From contig NZ_KI391953.1 in NCBI RefSeq assembly GCF_000185725.2, positions 1,418,750 to 1,482,749 on the forward strand: a stretch of 64,000 bases of DNA, written 5' to 3'. The notes under the pieces were generated by a model. It was not told the origin of the DNA and did not search any database. It saw nothing but the letters and a program-made list of their open reading frames with translations. This DNA is from Segniliparus rugosus ATCC BAA-974 (GTDB taxonomy: Bacteria > Actinomycetota > Actinomycetes > Mycobacteriales > Mycobacteriaceae). The translations under genes were made by a program, and so were the position numbers. Below, in pieces: positions 7,233 through 14,295 of the stretch; position 1 is the stretch's first letter, and every line of letters starts with the position of its first letter.

Positions 7233-8026
7233 CTCATGCCGCTAAGCGGACGCTCAGCGTCTCGCAGTACAAAACCTACGAGCGTTGCCCGTACTCGTGG
7301 TACTTGTCCCGTGTCGAGAAGGCGTGGCAACGGCCCGCCGCGTGGCTCCCACAAGGGAGCGCGGTACACGAGGCAGCGGAGGCGTACGAGCGCTCCGGCA
7401 GGACGCTCACGCTCGACCAGGCGCAAGACGTGTACCGCGAGTCATATGCGAGGCACGTGGGCGAGTATTGCGAGATCACGCCGAACTTCAACTGGTGGTT
7501 CCGGTCTGGGTCGTACGGCGGCAAGGAGGACCTGGAGCGCCGGTTCAAGCTCGGACTTGAGCAGGTTGGGCGGTACCTCGACTACTACGAGACACATCCT
7601 GCGGAGGTTATCTGGATCGCACCGGACGGCACGCCGGGGATCGAGCTTGAGTTCAATATCGACCTTGACGGGGTTGCTGTTCGTGGGTTCATTGATGCGG
7701 TGATACCCAACGGATGCGGTGACGAAGTTCTAGTGAGGGACAACAAGACTGGCAATAGCCCTGGTGATGACTTCCAACTCGGAACCTATGGCGTGGCTTT
7801 GTCCGAGCAGTTCGGAGTGTTTGCCCCGGTCGGAGACTATTGGATGGGCCGAACCGGCAAGCCGACCAAGGCGTACGACATCTCCAAGTGGACAGTTGAG
7901 CGGGTGACGGAGGAGTTCCATCGGTTGGCTGACAACATCGAGGCCGAGCGGTTCGACCCGGACCCCGAGCCGTCAAAGTGCATGTTCTGTGACGTGGCGT
8001 ACTCCTGTGACTACGCGGTCGGATGA
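7229..8026 (+). CDS. Cas4 / RecB-like exonuclease
   Basis: This 265-residue PD-(D/E)XK nuclease acts on DNA ends. SVSQYKTYERCPYSWYL at the N-terminus supplies Cys20. VRGFIDAVI and VRDNKTG carry the catalytic Asp and DxK. The C-terminus has Cys251, Cys254 and Cys260 (KCMFCDVAYSC). One N-terminal plus three C-terminal cysteines is the 4Fe-4S signature of AddB/Cas4 nucleases. Cluster-A phages place this gene next to the repressor. The ATG overlaps the upstream stop. Confidence 0.85.
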   Translation: MTHAAKRTLSVSQYKTYERCPYSWYLSRVEKAWQRPAAWLPQGSAVHEAAEAYERSGRTLTLDQAQDVYRESYARHVGEYCEITPNFNWWFRSGSYGGKEDLERRFKLGLEQVGRYLDYYETHPAEVIWIAPDGTPGIELEFNIDLDGVAVRGFIDAVIPNGCGDEVLVRDNKTGNSPGDDFQLGTYGVALSEQFGVFAPVGDYWMGRTGKPTKAYDISKWTVERVTEEFHRLADNIEAERFDPDPEPSKCMFCDVAYSCDYAVG

Positions 8027-8046
8027 CGCAAGGAAGGGCTTGAGAT

Positions 8047-8208
8047 ATGGGAGATACTGATGATTATCCAACTTTTGATGTCCGTGCGGCTGTTAACAAA
8101 GCTATGAGCAACGCTCATGCAAACGAATGGGATGAGTGGGGTAGTTTCAGCCCGTTTCATTTCTTGAAAAGGCTTGAGGAAGCTGGTTACCGAGTGGTGA
8201 AGGCATGA
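8047..8208 (+). CDS. Small acidic phage protein
   Basis: The 53-residue product begins MGDTDDYPTFDVRAAVNKAM and ends FLKRLEEAGYRVVKA. Its stop overlaps the next start (ATGA). The C-terminal motif LEEAGYRVVK is echoed by LSESGYSIVK at the end of the next gene, so the two may be diverged duplicates. Function unknown. Confidence 0.55.
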   Translation: MGDTDDYPTFDVRAAVNKAMSNAHANEWDEWGSFSPFHFLKRLEEAGYRVVKA

Positions 8209-8417
8209 GCCCTTCCAGGTGGAATGCTGACCTCGATGAGATTGTGAGGATACTTGTCGATGGAATGTGGGAGGGCGTTTACGCTGATGAGAGCTTTGAC
8301 GCGGCGTACGCCGACCGTGAGATGAGCATTATCGACGGGATAGTTGATATCGGGCTAGCGGTCAGGGTTGCTTTGGGGAAGCTCAGCGAGTCCGGGTACT
8401 CGATTGTCAAGGACTAA
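8205..8417 (+). CDS. Small helical phage protein
   Basis: The 70-residue acidic product begins MSPSRWNADLDEIVRILVDG. It is mostly helical and ends GKLSESGYSIVKD, resembling the preceding small protein. It is coupled to that gene by a 4-bp overlap and is the last rightward gene before the convergent lsr2. Function unknown. Confidence 0.55.
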   Translation: MSPSRWNADLDEIVRILVDGMWEGVYADESFDAAYADREMSIIDGIVDIGLAVRVALGKLSESGYSIVKD

Positions 8418-8436
8418 GAGAGCGCTCAGTGGCTGA

Positions 8437-8772
8437 CTAAGCGCTGGCCGCTTCGTAAGCGGAGATGACGTTAGCAGGCACACGCCCCCTGGGGGAGACC
8501 TCGTAGCCGTTCTTCGATGCCCAATTGCGGATAGCCGCTAACTTCTCGGACGAGTTCTTCTGGGTCGCGGAAACGGCTTTTCTGCCGCGTGCCCCGCTCA
8601 CTTTCGTAGCGCTGGCGACCCACGGCTCCAGCTGGTCGCGGAACTTTGCGGCGTTCAGCGCCGAGAGGTCGATAGTGTAGCTGGCCCCGTCAAGCCCGAA
8701 GCTGACAGTCTCATCCGCTGTCAGGGTGTTGTCGGTGTCGTCCACCATTGTCACGATCACTTTTTTAGCCAT
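8437..8772 (-). CDS. lsr2: Lsr2-family nucleoid protein (phage-encoded)
   Basis: The 111-residue protein has the full Lsr2 layout. The N-terminal dimerisation domain is MAKKVIVTMVDD followed by VSFGLDGASYTIDL and NAAKFRDQLEPWV. A basic linker (GARGRKAVS) leads to a C-terminal AT-hook-like domain with IRNWASKNGYEVSPRGRVP. Lsr2 binds the minor groove of AT-rich DNA through the RGR loop and silences foreign genes. It is transcribed against the surrounding early genes, so it can be expressed in the lysogen. The ATG at 8772 follows GGAG by 9 nt; the GTG at 8778 is an alternative. Confidence 0.92.
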   Translation of the reverse strand: MAKKVIVTMVDDTDNTLTADETVSFGLDGASYTIDLSALNAAKFRDQLEPWVASATKVSGARGRKAVSATQKNSSEKLAAIRNWASKNGYEVSPRGRVPANVISAYEAASA

Positions 8773-8811
8773 TGGCACGGCTCCTTTCCGTCAACCCGAA
8801 CGATTGTATAC

Positions 8812-8825
8812 GAGCTGATCAGCTC
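8812..8825. promoter_or_regulatory. 14-bp palindrome between lsr2 and a divergent gene
   Basis: GAGCTGATCAGCTC is a perfect palindrome in the 103-bp divergent spacer, with a partial copy of its centre (CCGATCAGG) just downstream. It is a candidate operator controlling lsr2 and/or the regulator-like gene at 8876. Confidence 0.4.
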
Positions 8826-8875
8826 ATCCGATCAGGCGCGGCGGGCAGAGCTGAGATATTGAATAAGGAGGAAAT

Positions 8876-9658
8876 ATGGAAGTCGAGATCATCGACAACA
8901 AGCAGCAGCGGGCGCAGCTCGCGTCCCGGACGGACGTGTTAGACCGGGTGAAGCGGTTGGCGACTGTGCCGAATCACGAGTTCGCCACGACCGAGCAAGT
9001 CGCGGCGTTCTACGAGGTGGGAGCCGAAGTGCCGCGTGATCTAGTGAGGCTTCACCGGAGCGAGTTCGAATCTACAGGCTACAGAGTTATCCACGCTTCT
9101 GAACTGCGGGAATTGAAGAAAGACCTGAAGCTTTCGGGTGTATTGAAGGGTAAATCCGCTCAAGCGTTGTGGGACCGTAGAGCGGTCCTGCTGCTGGGGA
9201 TGCTGCTGCGTGACTCGGAGGTGGCGAAGACGGTTCGCCGGTACCTGCTGGCGGCTGAGGAGAAGGCTCATGAGATCGCGACGGCCCCGAAGGGGGCGGT
9301 GGTGGAGGTCCGCCCTGACGAGTACACGAACCTTTTGGACAAGCTGATGTACACGGTCAGCACGTCGAACAAGACGGTGCAGGCTGTGTTAGAGCAGAAC
9401 AACACGTTGATCAAGCTCTTGCTGGGCAATCATGTTGGGGGAGTGAAGACGGTCAGGGTCTTCGGCCCGGAGTACCTGGCTAAAGAGCTTGGAGAGCCGC
9501 TGGTGGAGGACGGGGTCAAGCTCAGTACCTGGCGTGGCAGGGACGGGAGAATTTGGGCGGGGTATCGGGATGAAAAAGGAAAGGTGTTGAGGTGGCTTGA
9601 CTACAAGGCTGTGGTCCGTGCCTATCAAGGCTTTATAGCGCATGGAGAGGCTGCCTAG
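8876..9658 (+). CDS. Putative phage regulator with N-terminal winged-helix
   Basis: This 260-residue protein has a strong AAGGAGG before its ATG. Residues about 40-75 (FATTEQVAAFYEVGAEVPRD) look like a DNA-binding helix-turn-helix. WDRRAVLLLGMLLRDSEV near residue 105 is a motif I associate with actinobacterial and phage antirepressor-like proteins. The middle has VSTSNKTVQAVLEQNNTLI, a likely helix. The C-terminal 60 residues (LAKELGEPL, WRGRDGRIWAGYRDEKGK) form a second domain. It could be an antirepressor or a recombination accessory protein. It diverges from lsr2. Confidence 0.55.
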   Translation: MEVEIIDNKQQRAQLASRTDVLDRVKRLATVPNHEFATTEQVAAFYEVGAEVPRDLVRLHRSEFESTGYRVIHASELRELKKDLKLSGVLKGKSAQALWDRRAVLLLGMLLRDSEVAKTVRRYLLAAEEKAHEIATAPKGAVVEVRPDEYTNLLDKLMYTVSTSNKTVQAVLEQNNTLIKLLLGNHVGGVKTVRVFGPEYLAKELGEPLVEDGVKLSTWRGRDGRIWAGYRDEKGKVLRWLDYKAVVRAYQGFIAHGEAA

Positions 9659-9685
9659 TGCCAGTGAACGGCTAGCAGTTATGTT

Positions 9686-10561
9686 CTAGTTCGTCGGCGG
9701 CGTTCCGCTCGGCTCGTCGTAGAGCAGCCTGTCTTTGGTGATCACTCTTGGCTGAGGCACGCTGTCGTCACGCAAGTGCGCGGGGAAACAGGGGGTGCTG
9801 CCGACCAGGGTCGGCTCATACGAGCCTGCGGATTGAATTCTGAGGCTATAGCCATCAGAGGAATGACCATAACGGCTGGGCTTGTCGTCGCTCTCGCGTT
9901 CTTCGACTTGCCAGCCCCAGCTTTTCCAGATGTCTCCGACTCTGGCAATCAAAGCGTTGTAGTCAGTTCCTGGCGGGGTGTGCATGTCACGGAAGTCGGC
10001 GAAGTCCACCGGGGAGTTTTCTATGTCGACGCGCTCCGAGTCGCAGGCCGCTGTACTGCCGCCCCCGTAGCCGCCGTACCGCTTGTTGTCGAGCATGACC
10101 CCCTCGGGAAGCCCTTGGAGGGTCTTCCGCATGTACCCGTACAATGCCTCTTGCGCTTGGCGTTGGCTGGTGATGCTCGGGGAGACGGTCATAGGATCGG
10201 CTTTCATGTCGAGTGTGGTCACTGAGTGTTTTGGGCGGGACTCCGAGTCGGCCAGGGGCGGCGGTGGCGCGGTTGGGGCGCAGCCCGCAAGAAGCATGGC
10301 AGCGGCGAGCACGACCGGCACTATGATGCATCCGATGGCAACGCCGCGCGAACGGGGGGTTTTCCCGAGCAGAAGCAAGAGCACCGCGACACAAGCGCTG
10401 ATCGCACAGACCATGATGAGCGCGGGCCGCTGGCTGGCGGCTTCATGTGGAAGGAAGTAGCGTATTAGCGAGAACAGCGTCTCGCAGGCTGCGGTGATGA
10501 TTGGGGCACTCCATGTTGCGGTATTCCACGATATCGGCGGAAGTTTCGACAATGCGGCCAC
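9686..10561 (-). CDS. Membrane-anchored protein, putative immunity factor (long paralogue)
   Basis: This is the last gene of the six-gene leftward cassette. The 291-residue product starts at a GTG preceded by GGAAGG. It begins KLPPISWNTATWSAP, has hydrophobic segments near residues 45-65 and 72-95 (TPRSRGVAIGCIIVPVVLAA), then a lipobox-like LLAGC and a long polar domain with four cysteines. The N-terminal part matches the 101-residue product at 10903-11208 in motif and membrane layout, so the genes are paralogues and the polar domain is an extension. A role protecting against the adjacent effector is inferred from position. Confidence 0.65.
   Translation of the reverse strand: MAALSKLPPISWNTATWSAPIITAACETLFSLIRYFLPHEAASQRPALIMVCAISACVAVLLLLLGKTPRSRGVAIGCIIVPVVLAAAMLLAGCAPTAPPPPLADSESRPKHSVTTLDMKADPMTVSPSITSQRQAQEALYGYMRKTLQGLPEGVMLDNKRYGGYGGGSTAACDSERVDIENSPVDFADFRDMHTPPGTDYNALIARVGDIWKSWGWQVEERESDDKPSRYGHSSDGYSLRIQSAGSYEPTLVGSTPCFPAHLRDDSVPQPRVITKDRLLYDEPSGTPPTN
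10526..10546. repeat. 21-bp direct repeat, copy 1
   Basis: This block is identical to 11176-11196 and sits in the 5' coding region of the long membrane paralogue, encoding the shared PPISW motif. Similarity extends imperfectly over about 45 bp (10502-10546 against 11152-11196), evidence for gene duplication. Confidence 0.8.
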
Positions 10562-10576
10562 AGCGAAGCCTTCCGG

Positions 10577-10906
10577 TCAAAACCGCATATGGGACGGATC
10601 GTTCGAGAAGAGGGAGATGAACATGCCAGGGATCGTGTACAGGAACAACCAGTACATGTACCGGAAGACGACCGCTCCGACAACCGCCGCGAGGATGCCC
10701 ATGCCAACTCTCCGCGCCGTCTTGGTCTGCACAGCGAGACCTACCCCCAAGATAAGGATACCGAGCAGGGCGTACGGGTACCAGCCATCTTTCCCGAACG
10801 CGGCCACAGCCATAAGCGAAAGCGCGGTCACGACAACGGCTAGGAAGCTCTCCGGGCCGTGTTTGGGGTCGCTCCTCCGCTCAGCGGATTCCTTCTGTCC
10901 GTTCAT
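10577..10906 (-). CDS. Small multi-pass membrane protein
   Basis: The 109-residue product begins MNGQKESAERRSDPKHGPES and has about four hydrophobic segments, including FLAVVVTALSLMAVAAFG, YALLGILILGVGLAV and a long C-terminal pair around YMYWLFLYTIPGMF. Its ATG overlaps the upstream stop (ATGA). It lies between the two PPISW paralogues of the cassette, so it may be part of the immunity or export group. No family is recognised. Confidence 0.6.
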   Translation of the reverse strand: MNGQKESAERRSDPKHGPESFLAVVVTALSLMAVAAFGKDGWYPYALLGILILGVGLAVQTKTARRVGMGILAAVVGAVVFRYMYWLFLYTIPGMFISLFSNDPSHMRF

Positions 10907-11208
10907 CCGACCAGCCAGAAGCCGAACCAGGCCAGCACGAGCGGAAACCCGATAATGCCAAGGGCGATCCCACGCGAGACCGGAGTCCGCACACCGAACC
11001 AAAGCACAAGGGAGGCGACAAAAAAAATGACGCAGAGCGAGATGTGCGCCGTTGCCTTTTCATCTCCCGAAGGGCCGTAGTGCCGCCTGTAGTAGAAATC
11101 TTGAACGTTGTAGATCAACGTGCTCACCGAAAGGCTTGCCGCGACGGATGCGGGGGCGCTCCATGTCGCAGCAGCCCACGATATCGGCGGAAGTTTGAGC
11201 CTCGGCAT
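10903..11208 (-). CDS. Membrane protein, putative immunity factor (short paralogue)
   Basis: The 101-residue product begins MPRLKLPPISWAAATWSAP and contains hydrophobic segments ISLCVIFFVASLVLWFG and SRGIALGIIGFPLVLAWFGF. The motif TPVSRGIALGII matches TPRSRGVAIGCI in the longer paralogue two genes on. The ATG overlaps the effector stop by one base, so it is translated directly after the effector. That is where immunity genes of polymorphic toxin systems usually sit. The function is inference. Confidence 0.65.
   Translation of the reverse strand: MPRLKLPPISWAAATWSAPASVAASLSVSTLIYNVQDFYYRRHYGPSGDEKATAHISLCVIFFVASLVLWFGVRTPVSRGIALGIIGFPLVLAWFGFWLVG
11176..11196. repeat. 21-bp direct repeat, copy 2
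   Basis: Identical to 10526-10546; it lies at the 5' end of the short membrane paralogue and marks the common origin of the two genes. Confidence 0.8.
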
Positions 11209-12644
11209 CAAATGGCCCCTTCCATCTGAGGAGTCTGGGACGACGGCGCTACTGGATCTACGTGCGGCGGATTGTCCGCGTTCTCTGGTCCAAGAGTCAT
11301 CTCCTGCCCCGGCACATTGACCTGTGTTGTGTGGCTCGGAATACCTGGCCCATCCCACTGCTGGTATCCGGGTTGTGTCTCCTGCAACGGGCCAGGATCT
11401 CCTGCCCCCACGTCGTGGTGCGGCCTTAGATTCGCCATCGGGCCGAATTCGCTTCCTGTTGCTTGATAGTCATAGGCGGTCGTGGTCGTGCCTTGCCGGT
11501 CCTGGTAGACCTCCATGGAGGGATAATCGCCAACCCTGCCGTCGATCTGTACGCCGTTCTCAGTCGGGGTCAAGGTGATATCGCCGTTGACGGAGAGGCC
11601 ACCCATGTGCGAACCGGGCGGCGCTAACGGGTTCGTCGCGTCGTAGTGGACACGAACTCGCCCATCCGAAGTTTGTTGCACGTTGACGGTAGGGTCTTGG
11701 ACCTCGGTCTCCTCGTTCGTGCCGATAGACGGGTTCTGTCTGGCCACGACGACGCCGTTCTCGTAGTCGATGTAGATGGAGACTCTGGTCTGTCGGGGGT
11801 CGAACTGGTCGTTGGGGCCTCGGTCGTCTCCGAGGTCGTTGAACGGGAGGTTGAATACGTTGTTCGCCGGGATGTAGAGGCCGACCCTGACGATCCCTTG
11901 CCCTGGCACTGGTTTGATGTGGCCGACCGTGACCTTCGCGGGAACGCCGTTGTTCCTGCCGACGAGAGTGTTCGTGTCCAAGATTTGGGCCATCTTCCAA
12001 TCCGAATCGCTCTGCGGCGCTCGACCGTAGAGCTTCTCGAACTGCGCGGTGTTGACACCAGGATGCTTGGGAGAGGTCGGCATGACTCCGGGGTCGTCTT
12101 TGTGTTCGCCGCCGAAGGTGAGCCAGTCCTTTTTCTTGTGGGGCTCGCCGCCTGTGCCTTCTTTGATTCTGCCGCTGATCTCGCGGATTTTCTGCGCGTG
12201 GTGCTCGTCGGCCTGTTCGAGCTCGTGCTTGGCCCTGCCCACCGCTTCGGCGTGCTTGTCGAAAAGCTCCTGGCTCTGGCGGGGATAGTCGCCCTCGATC
12301 CCGCCTTTGGAGTTCACGACGAACCCGGCTCGCATCGCCGCTTGCACGGCTGTGAACAGGCGATTGTGTTTCGCGGCGAGGTCGTGCCCCGCCTCCTCCC
12401 AGATCTGCTTCTCCTCGCGCATCAGCTGGATTTTGTCGTCGGTGAACGAGGTGGTCGCCTTCAGATACTCATAGCGAGCGTCGGCTGCTGTGCCCACCGA
12501 TTGCGCGGCGGCGCGGTTGTTCAAATCCGCGATCTCGTTGTTGATCTCCGCGAACGCGTCGGTCTTCTCCCCGAGCCGAGCCGCCTCCGCGATCAAGGTC
12601 TCAGGCTTCCAAGTTTTCAGGACGTTCAAACTGAACTCGGGCAT
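11208..12644 (-). CDS. Type VII-associated effector-like protein
   Basis: The 478-residue product begins MPEFSLNVLKTWKPETLIAE. Residues 1 to about 165 are almost entirely helical (EKTDAFAEINNEIADLNNR, DKIQLMREEKQIWEEAGHD, QADEHHAQKIREISGRI), like the helical N-terminal regions of LXG/WXG-type secreted toxins. A linker with KKKDWLTFGGEH leads to a C-terminal domain with DWKMAQILDT, VGHIKPVPGQGIVRVGLYIP, TRVSIYIDYENGVVVARQNP and a proline-rich tail. I recall similar C-terminal domains in mycobacterial conserved hypotheticals but cannot name the activity. Only 1 bp separates it from the EspC-like gene. Confidence 0.7.
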   Translation of the reverse strand: MPEFSLNVLKTWKPETLIAEAARLGEKTDAFAEINNEIADLNNRAAAQSVGTAADARYEYLKATTSFTDDKIQLMREEKQIWEEAGHDLAAKHNRLFTAVQAAMRAGFVVNSKGGIEGDYPRQSQELFDKHAEAVGRAKHELEQADEHHAQKIREISGRIKEGTGGEPHKKKDWLTFGGEHKDDPGVMPTSPKHPGVNTAQFEKLYGRAPQSDSDWKMAQILDTNTLVGRNNGVPAKVTVGHIKPVPGQGIVRVGLYIPANNVFNLPFNDLGDDRGPNDQFDPRQTRVSIYIDYENGVVVARQNPSIGTNEETEVQDPTVNVQQTSDGRVRVHYDATNPLAPPGSHMGGLSVNGDITLTPTENGVQIDGRVGDYPSMEVYQDRQGTTTTAYDYQATGSEFGPMANLRPHHDVGAGDPGPLQETQPGYQQWDGPGIPSHTTQVNVPGQEMTLGPENADNPPHVDPVAPSSQTPQMEGAI

Positions 12645-12645
12645 C

Positions 12646-12969
12646 TCACCACCTGTACTCCGTATCTGGCTCCACCGCGCCCCGCAGCTGTTGGGCGTTG
12701 TGCTCCTCGACGCGAACGTACTTCTGCGCCGCGAGCGCGCTCTCCGCCCCCGCGTGCGAGCCCCGCGCGTGCGCGTGGTCCGACACGGACCCGCGCGCCT
12801 CCCCGGACTCCCGGACGGCGGCCGCCGTCGCGCTCTCGGGCATGTCCACCGAGCCTCCGAGCTGGGCCAGGCCCAACGCTTTGGCCTCCTCCGCCTTGCC
12901 GACGATCTTCTGCCCGAAAGCAAGCAGGTCGTCGGTGTTCACACCGACCTTCCCGTTCAAGCCCGTCAC
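12646..12969 (-). CDS. EspC/WXG100-like ESX-associated protein
   Basis: The 107-residue helical product starts at a GTG overlapping the upstream stop (GTGA). VNTDDLLAFGQKIVGKAEEA near the N-terminus resembles the first helix of EspC-type ESX substrates. The second helix ends in KYVRVEEH, where Tyr84 and Glu88 form YxxxE, the general type VII secretion motif (YxxxD/E). No WxG turn is visible, which favours the EspC-like over the strict EsxA-like group. It probably pairs with the adjacent effector for export through a host ESX system. Confidence 0.6.
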   Translation of the reverse strand: MTGLNGKVGVNTDDLLAFGQKIVGKAEEAKALGLAQLGGSVDMPESATAAAVRESGEARGSVSDHAHARGSHAGAESALAAQKYVRVEEHNAQQLRGAVEPDTEYRW

Positions 12970-13442
12970 CTCGCGCCTCCGAACGGCCCACGAGGCGGCG
13001 GTGGAGGCATCCCCGGAAAACTCGGCGGCGGGCCGTGGGGGGACGGGACGCTGCGGGGGTTCGGGTCGGTCGGCCAGGCCGACGACGGCGCGGGCCAGTG
13101 GCCCGTCAGATCCGCTGTGGCGGGGTTCCATGGCGGCGGTGGCGGCGGCGGGTCGGGGAAGTCCTCGGACATGTCGAGCCCGCCGTCAGGCAGCGTCGCG
13201 GGCTTCTCGCCCGTCTTCGAGGAGGCCGTCTCGTACACGATCCCCTCCGGGGTCCAGCGCCTCGACATCCTGGACTGCGCCCCAGCGGAGTCCATGGCCT
13301 TGCGGAACTGCTCCGCCTTCTCGCGTTCGGCCTCCAACACCATCGGGTCGATCTGCTCGTCCTCGGGGTCCTCGACATGCCCGTACCGTTTCACGCGCGG
13401 CCCCACGTCCCGGTAGCCGTACCGCCCCGCTCCGTAAACCAT
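12966..13442 (-). CDS. Proline-rich protein opening the ESX-like cassette
   Basis: This 158-residue product is the first gene of the leftward cassette, with AGGAGGAG before the ATG at 13442. The N-terminus is Gly/Tyr/Arg-rich (MVYGAGRYGYRDVGPRVKRY), followed by a charged helix (MVLEAEREKAEQFRKAMDSA) and a C-terminal third dominated by proline runs (PPPPPPPWNP, MPPPPPRGPFGGAR). Proline-rich partners are common in ESX-associated loci. No enzymatic motif is visible. The gene diverges from the RNA ligase with a 127-bp spacer. Confidence 0.55.
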   Translation of the reverse strand: MVYGAGRYGYRDVGPRVKRYGHVEDPEDEQIDPMVLEAEREKAEQFRKAMDSAGAQSRMSRRWTPEGIVYETASSKTGEKPATLPDGGLDMSEDFPDPPPPPPPWNPATADLTGHWPAPSSAWPTDPNPRSVPSPHGPPPSFPGMPPPPPRGPFGGAR

Positions 13443-13569
13443 GCGGAAAACTCCTCCTGCGCGCCGAAACGAAACACCTCGTTTTGGGCATCGTACTGGA
13501 CACATGATTACCCCCGCAACAGCTGGGCGTAATTCCAATCAAGCCCCCGATTGGGAGAAGGAGAAATCA

Positions 13570-14157
13570 ATGAAAAAGATCCCGTGCCTGTTCGAGCGGG
13601 ATTTCACCGACCGGCGTAGGCCGGTCCTGCTGGACAAGGTCACGCCTGGTTGCGAGTGGGTGCTCGCGGGGGAGGGCAAGGCCACGAGGAAGTGGGACGG
13701 CACAGCTTGTCTGATCCGCGACGGGAAGTTGTACAAGCGCTATGACGCGAAGAACGGCAGGACCCCGCCACCGGACTTCGAGCCTGCTCAGCCTGCGCCG
13801 GATCCGGTGACTGGGCACTGGCCGGGGTGGGTTCCGGTGAGCGAGACGGCAAAAGAGGATCGATGGCACAGAGAAGGCTGGGACGCGTTTGGGAGGTTGG
13901 AGGCGCTGGTGGGCCGCCGGTTCCCGGACACCACGTATGAGCTGATCGGCCCGAAGGTGAACGGAAACCATGAAGGGGCGGACACACACCTACTGGTGCA
14001 GCACGGGGATTGGAGCTACAGCGAGATCCCTCGTGACTTCGACGGGCTAGGGGAGTGGTTCAGGGGAGAGCCTATCGAAGGCGTTGTCTTCCACCACCCG
14101 GACGGGCGTATGGCGAAGATCCGCAAAGCAGATTACGGAATGAGAAGGAGTGATTGA
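13570..14157 (+). CDS. RNA ligase family protein
   Basis: The 195-residue product has the nucleotidyltransferase motif I KWDGTACL near residue 37, where the Lys would be adenylated. Further elements are KLYKRYDAK, TTYELIGPKVNGN and IEGVVFHHPDGRMAKIRK, resembling motifs III to V of Rnl-type ligases. Such enzymes seal RNA nicks and may repair tRNAs cut by host defence nucleases. The ATG at 13570 has GGAGAAGGAGA upstream. A truncated RtcB-like gene lies 1.1 kb downstream. Confidence 0.8.
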   Translation: MKKIPCLFERDFTDRRRPVLLDKVTPGCEWVLAGEGKATRKWDGTACLIRDGKLYKRYDAKNGRTPPPDFEPAQPAPDPVTGHWPGWVPVSETAKEDRWHREGWDAFGRLEALVGRRFPDTTYELIGPKVNGNHEGADTHLLVQHGDWSYSEIPRDFDGLGEWFRGEPIEGVVFHHPDGRMAKIRKADYGMRRSD

Positions 14158-14295
14158 ATGATGTTTTCTGTTTGTACCGTGGCTGTGGTGGCCACGGTTC
14201 TGGCTCTTATTACCTGCCTGGTAATCCGAGGCGAGAGTATGGGCGCGCTGCATCTTGCTCTGATCCACGGCCAGACCGGGGAGGCGGCGCGATGA
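14158..14295 (+). CDS. 45-residue single-pass membrane microprotein
   Basis: MMFSVCTVAVVATVLALITC opens a hydrophobic helix that ends in LVIRGESMG, followed by a short polar tail. The stop overlaps the next start (ATGA), so it is coupled to the pentapeptide gene. No name is available; the hydrophobic helix and coupling support it as a real gene. Confidence 0.5.
   Translation: MMFSVCTVAVVATVLALITCLVIRGESMGALHLALIHGQTGEAAR

Noticed and set aside
11646-13532. 628-codon plus-strand frame over the ESX-like cassette
   Set aside because: Antisense to three overlapping genes with good ribosome-binding sites; no recognisable protein motif.
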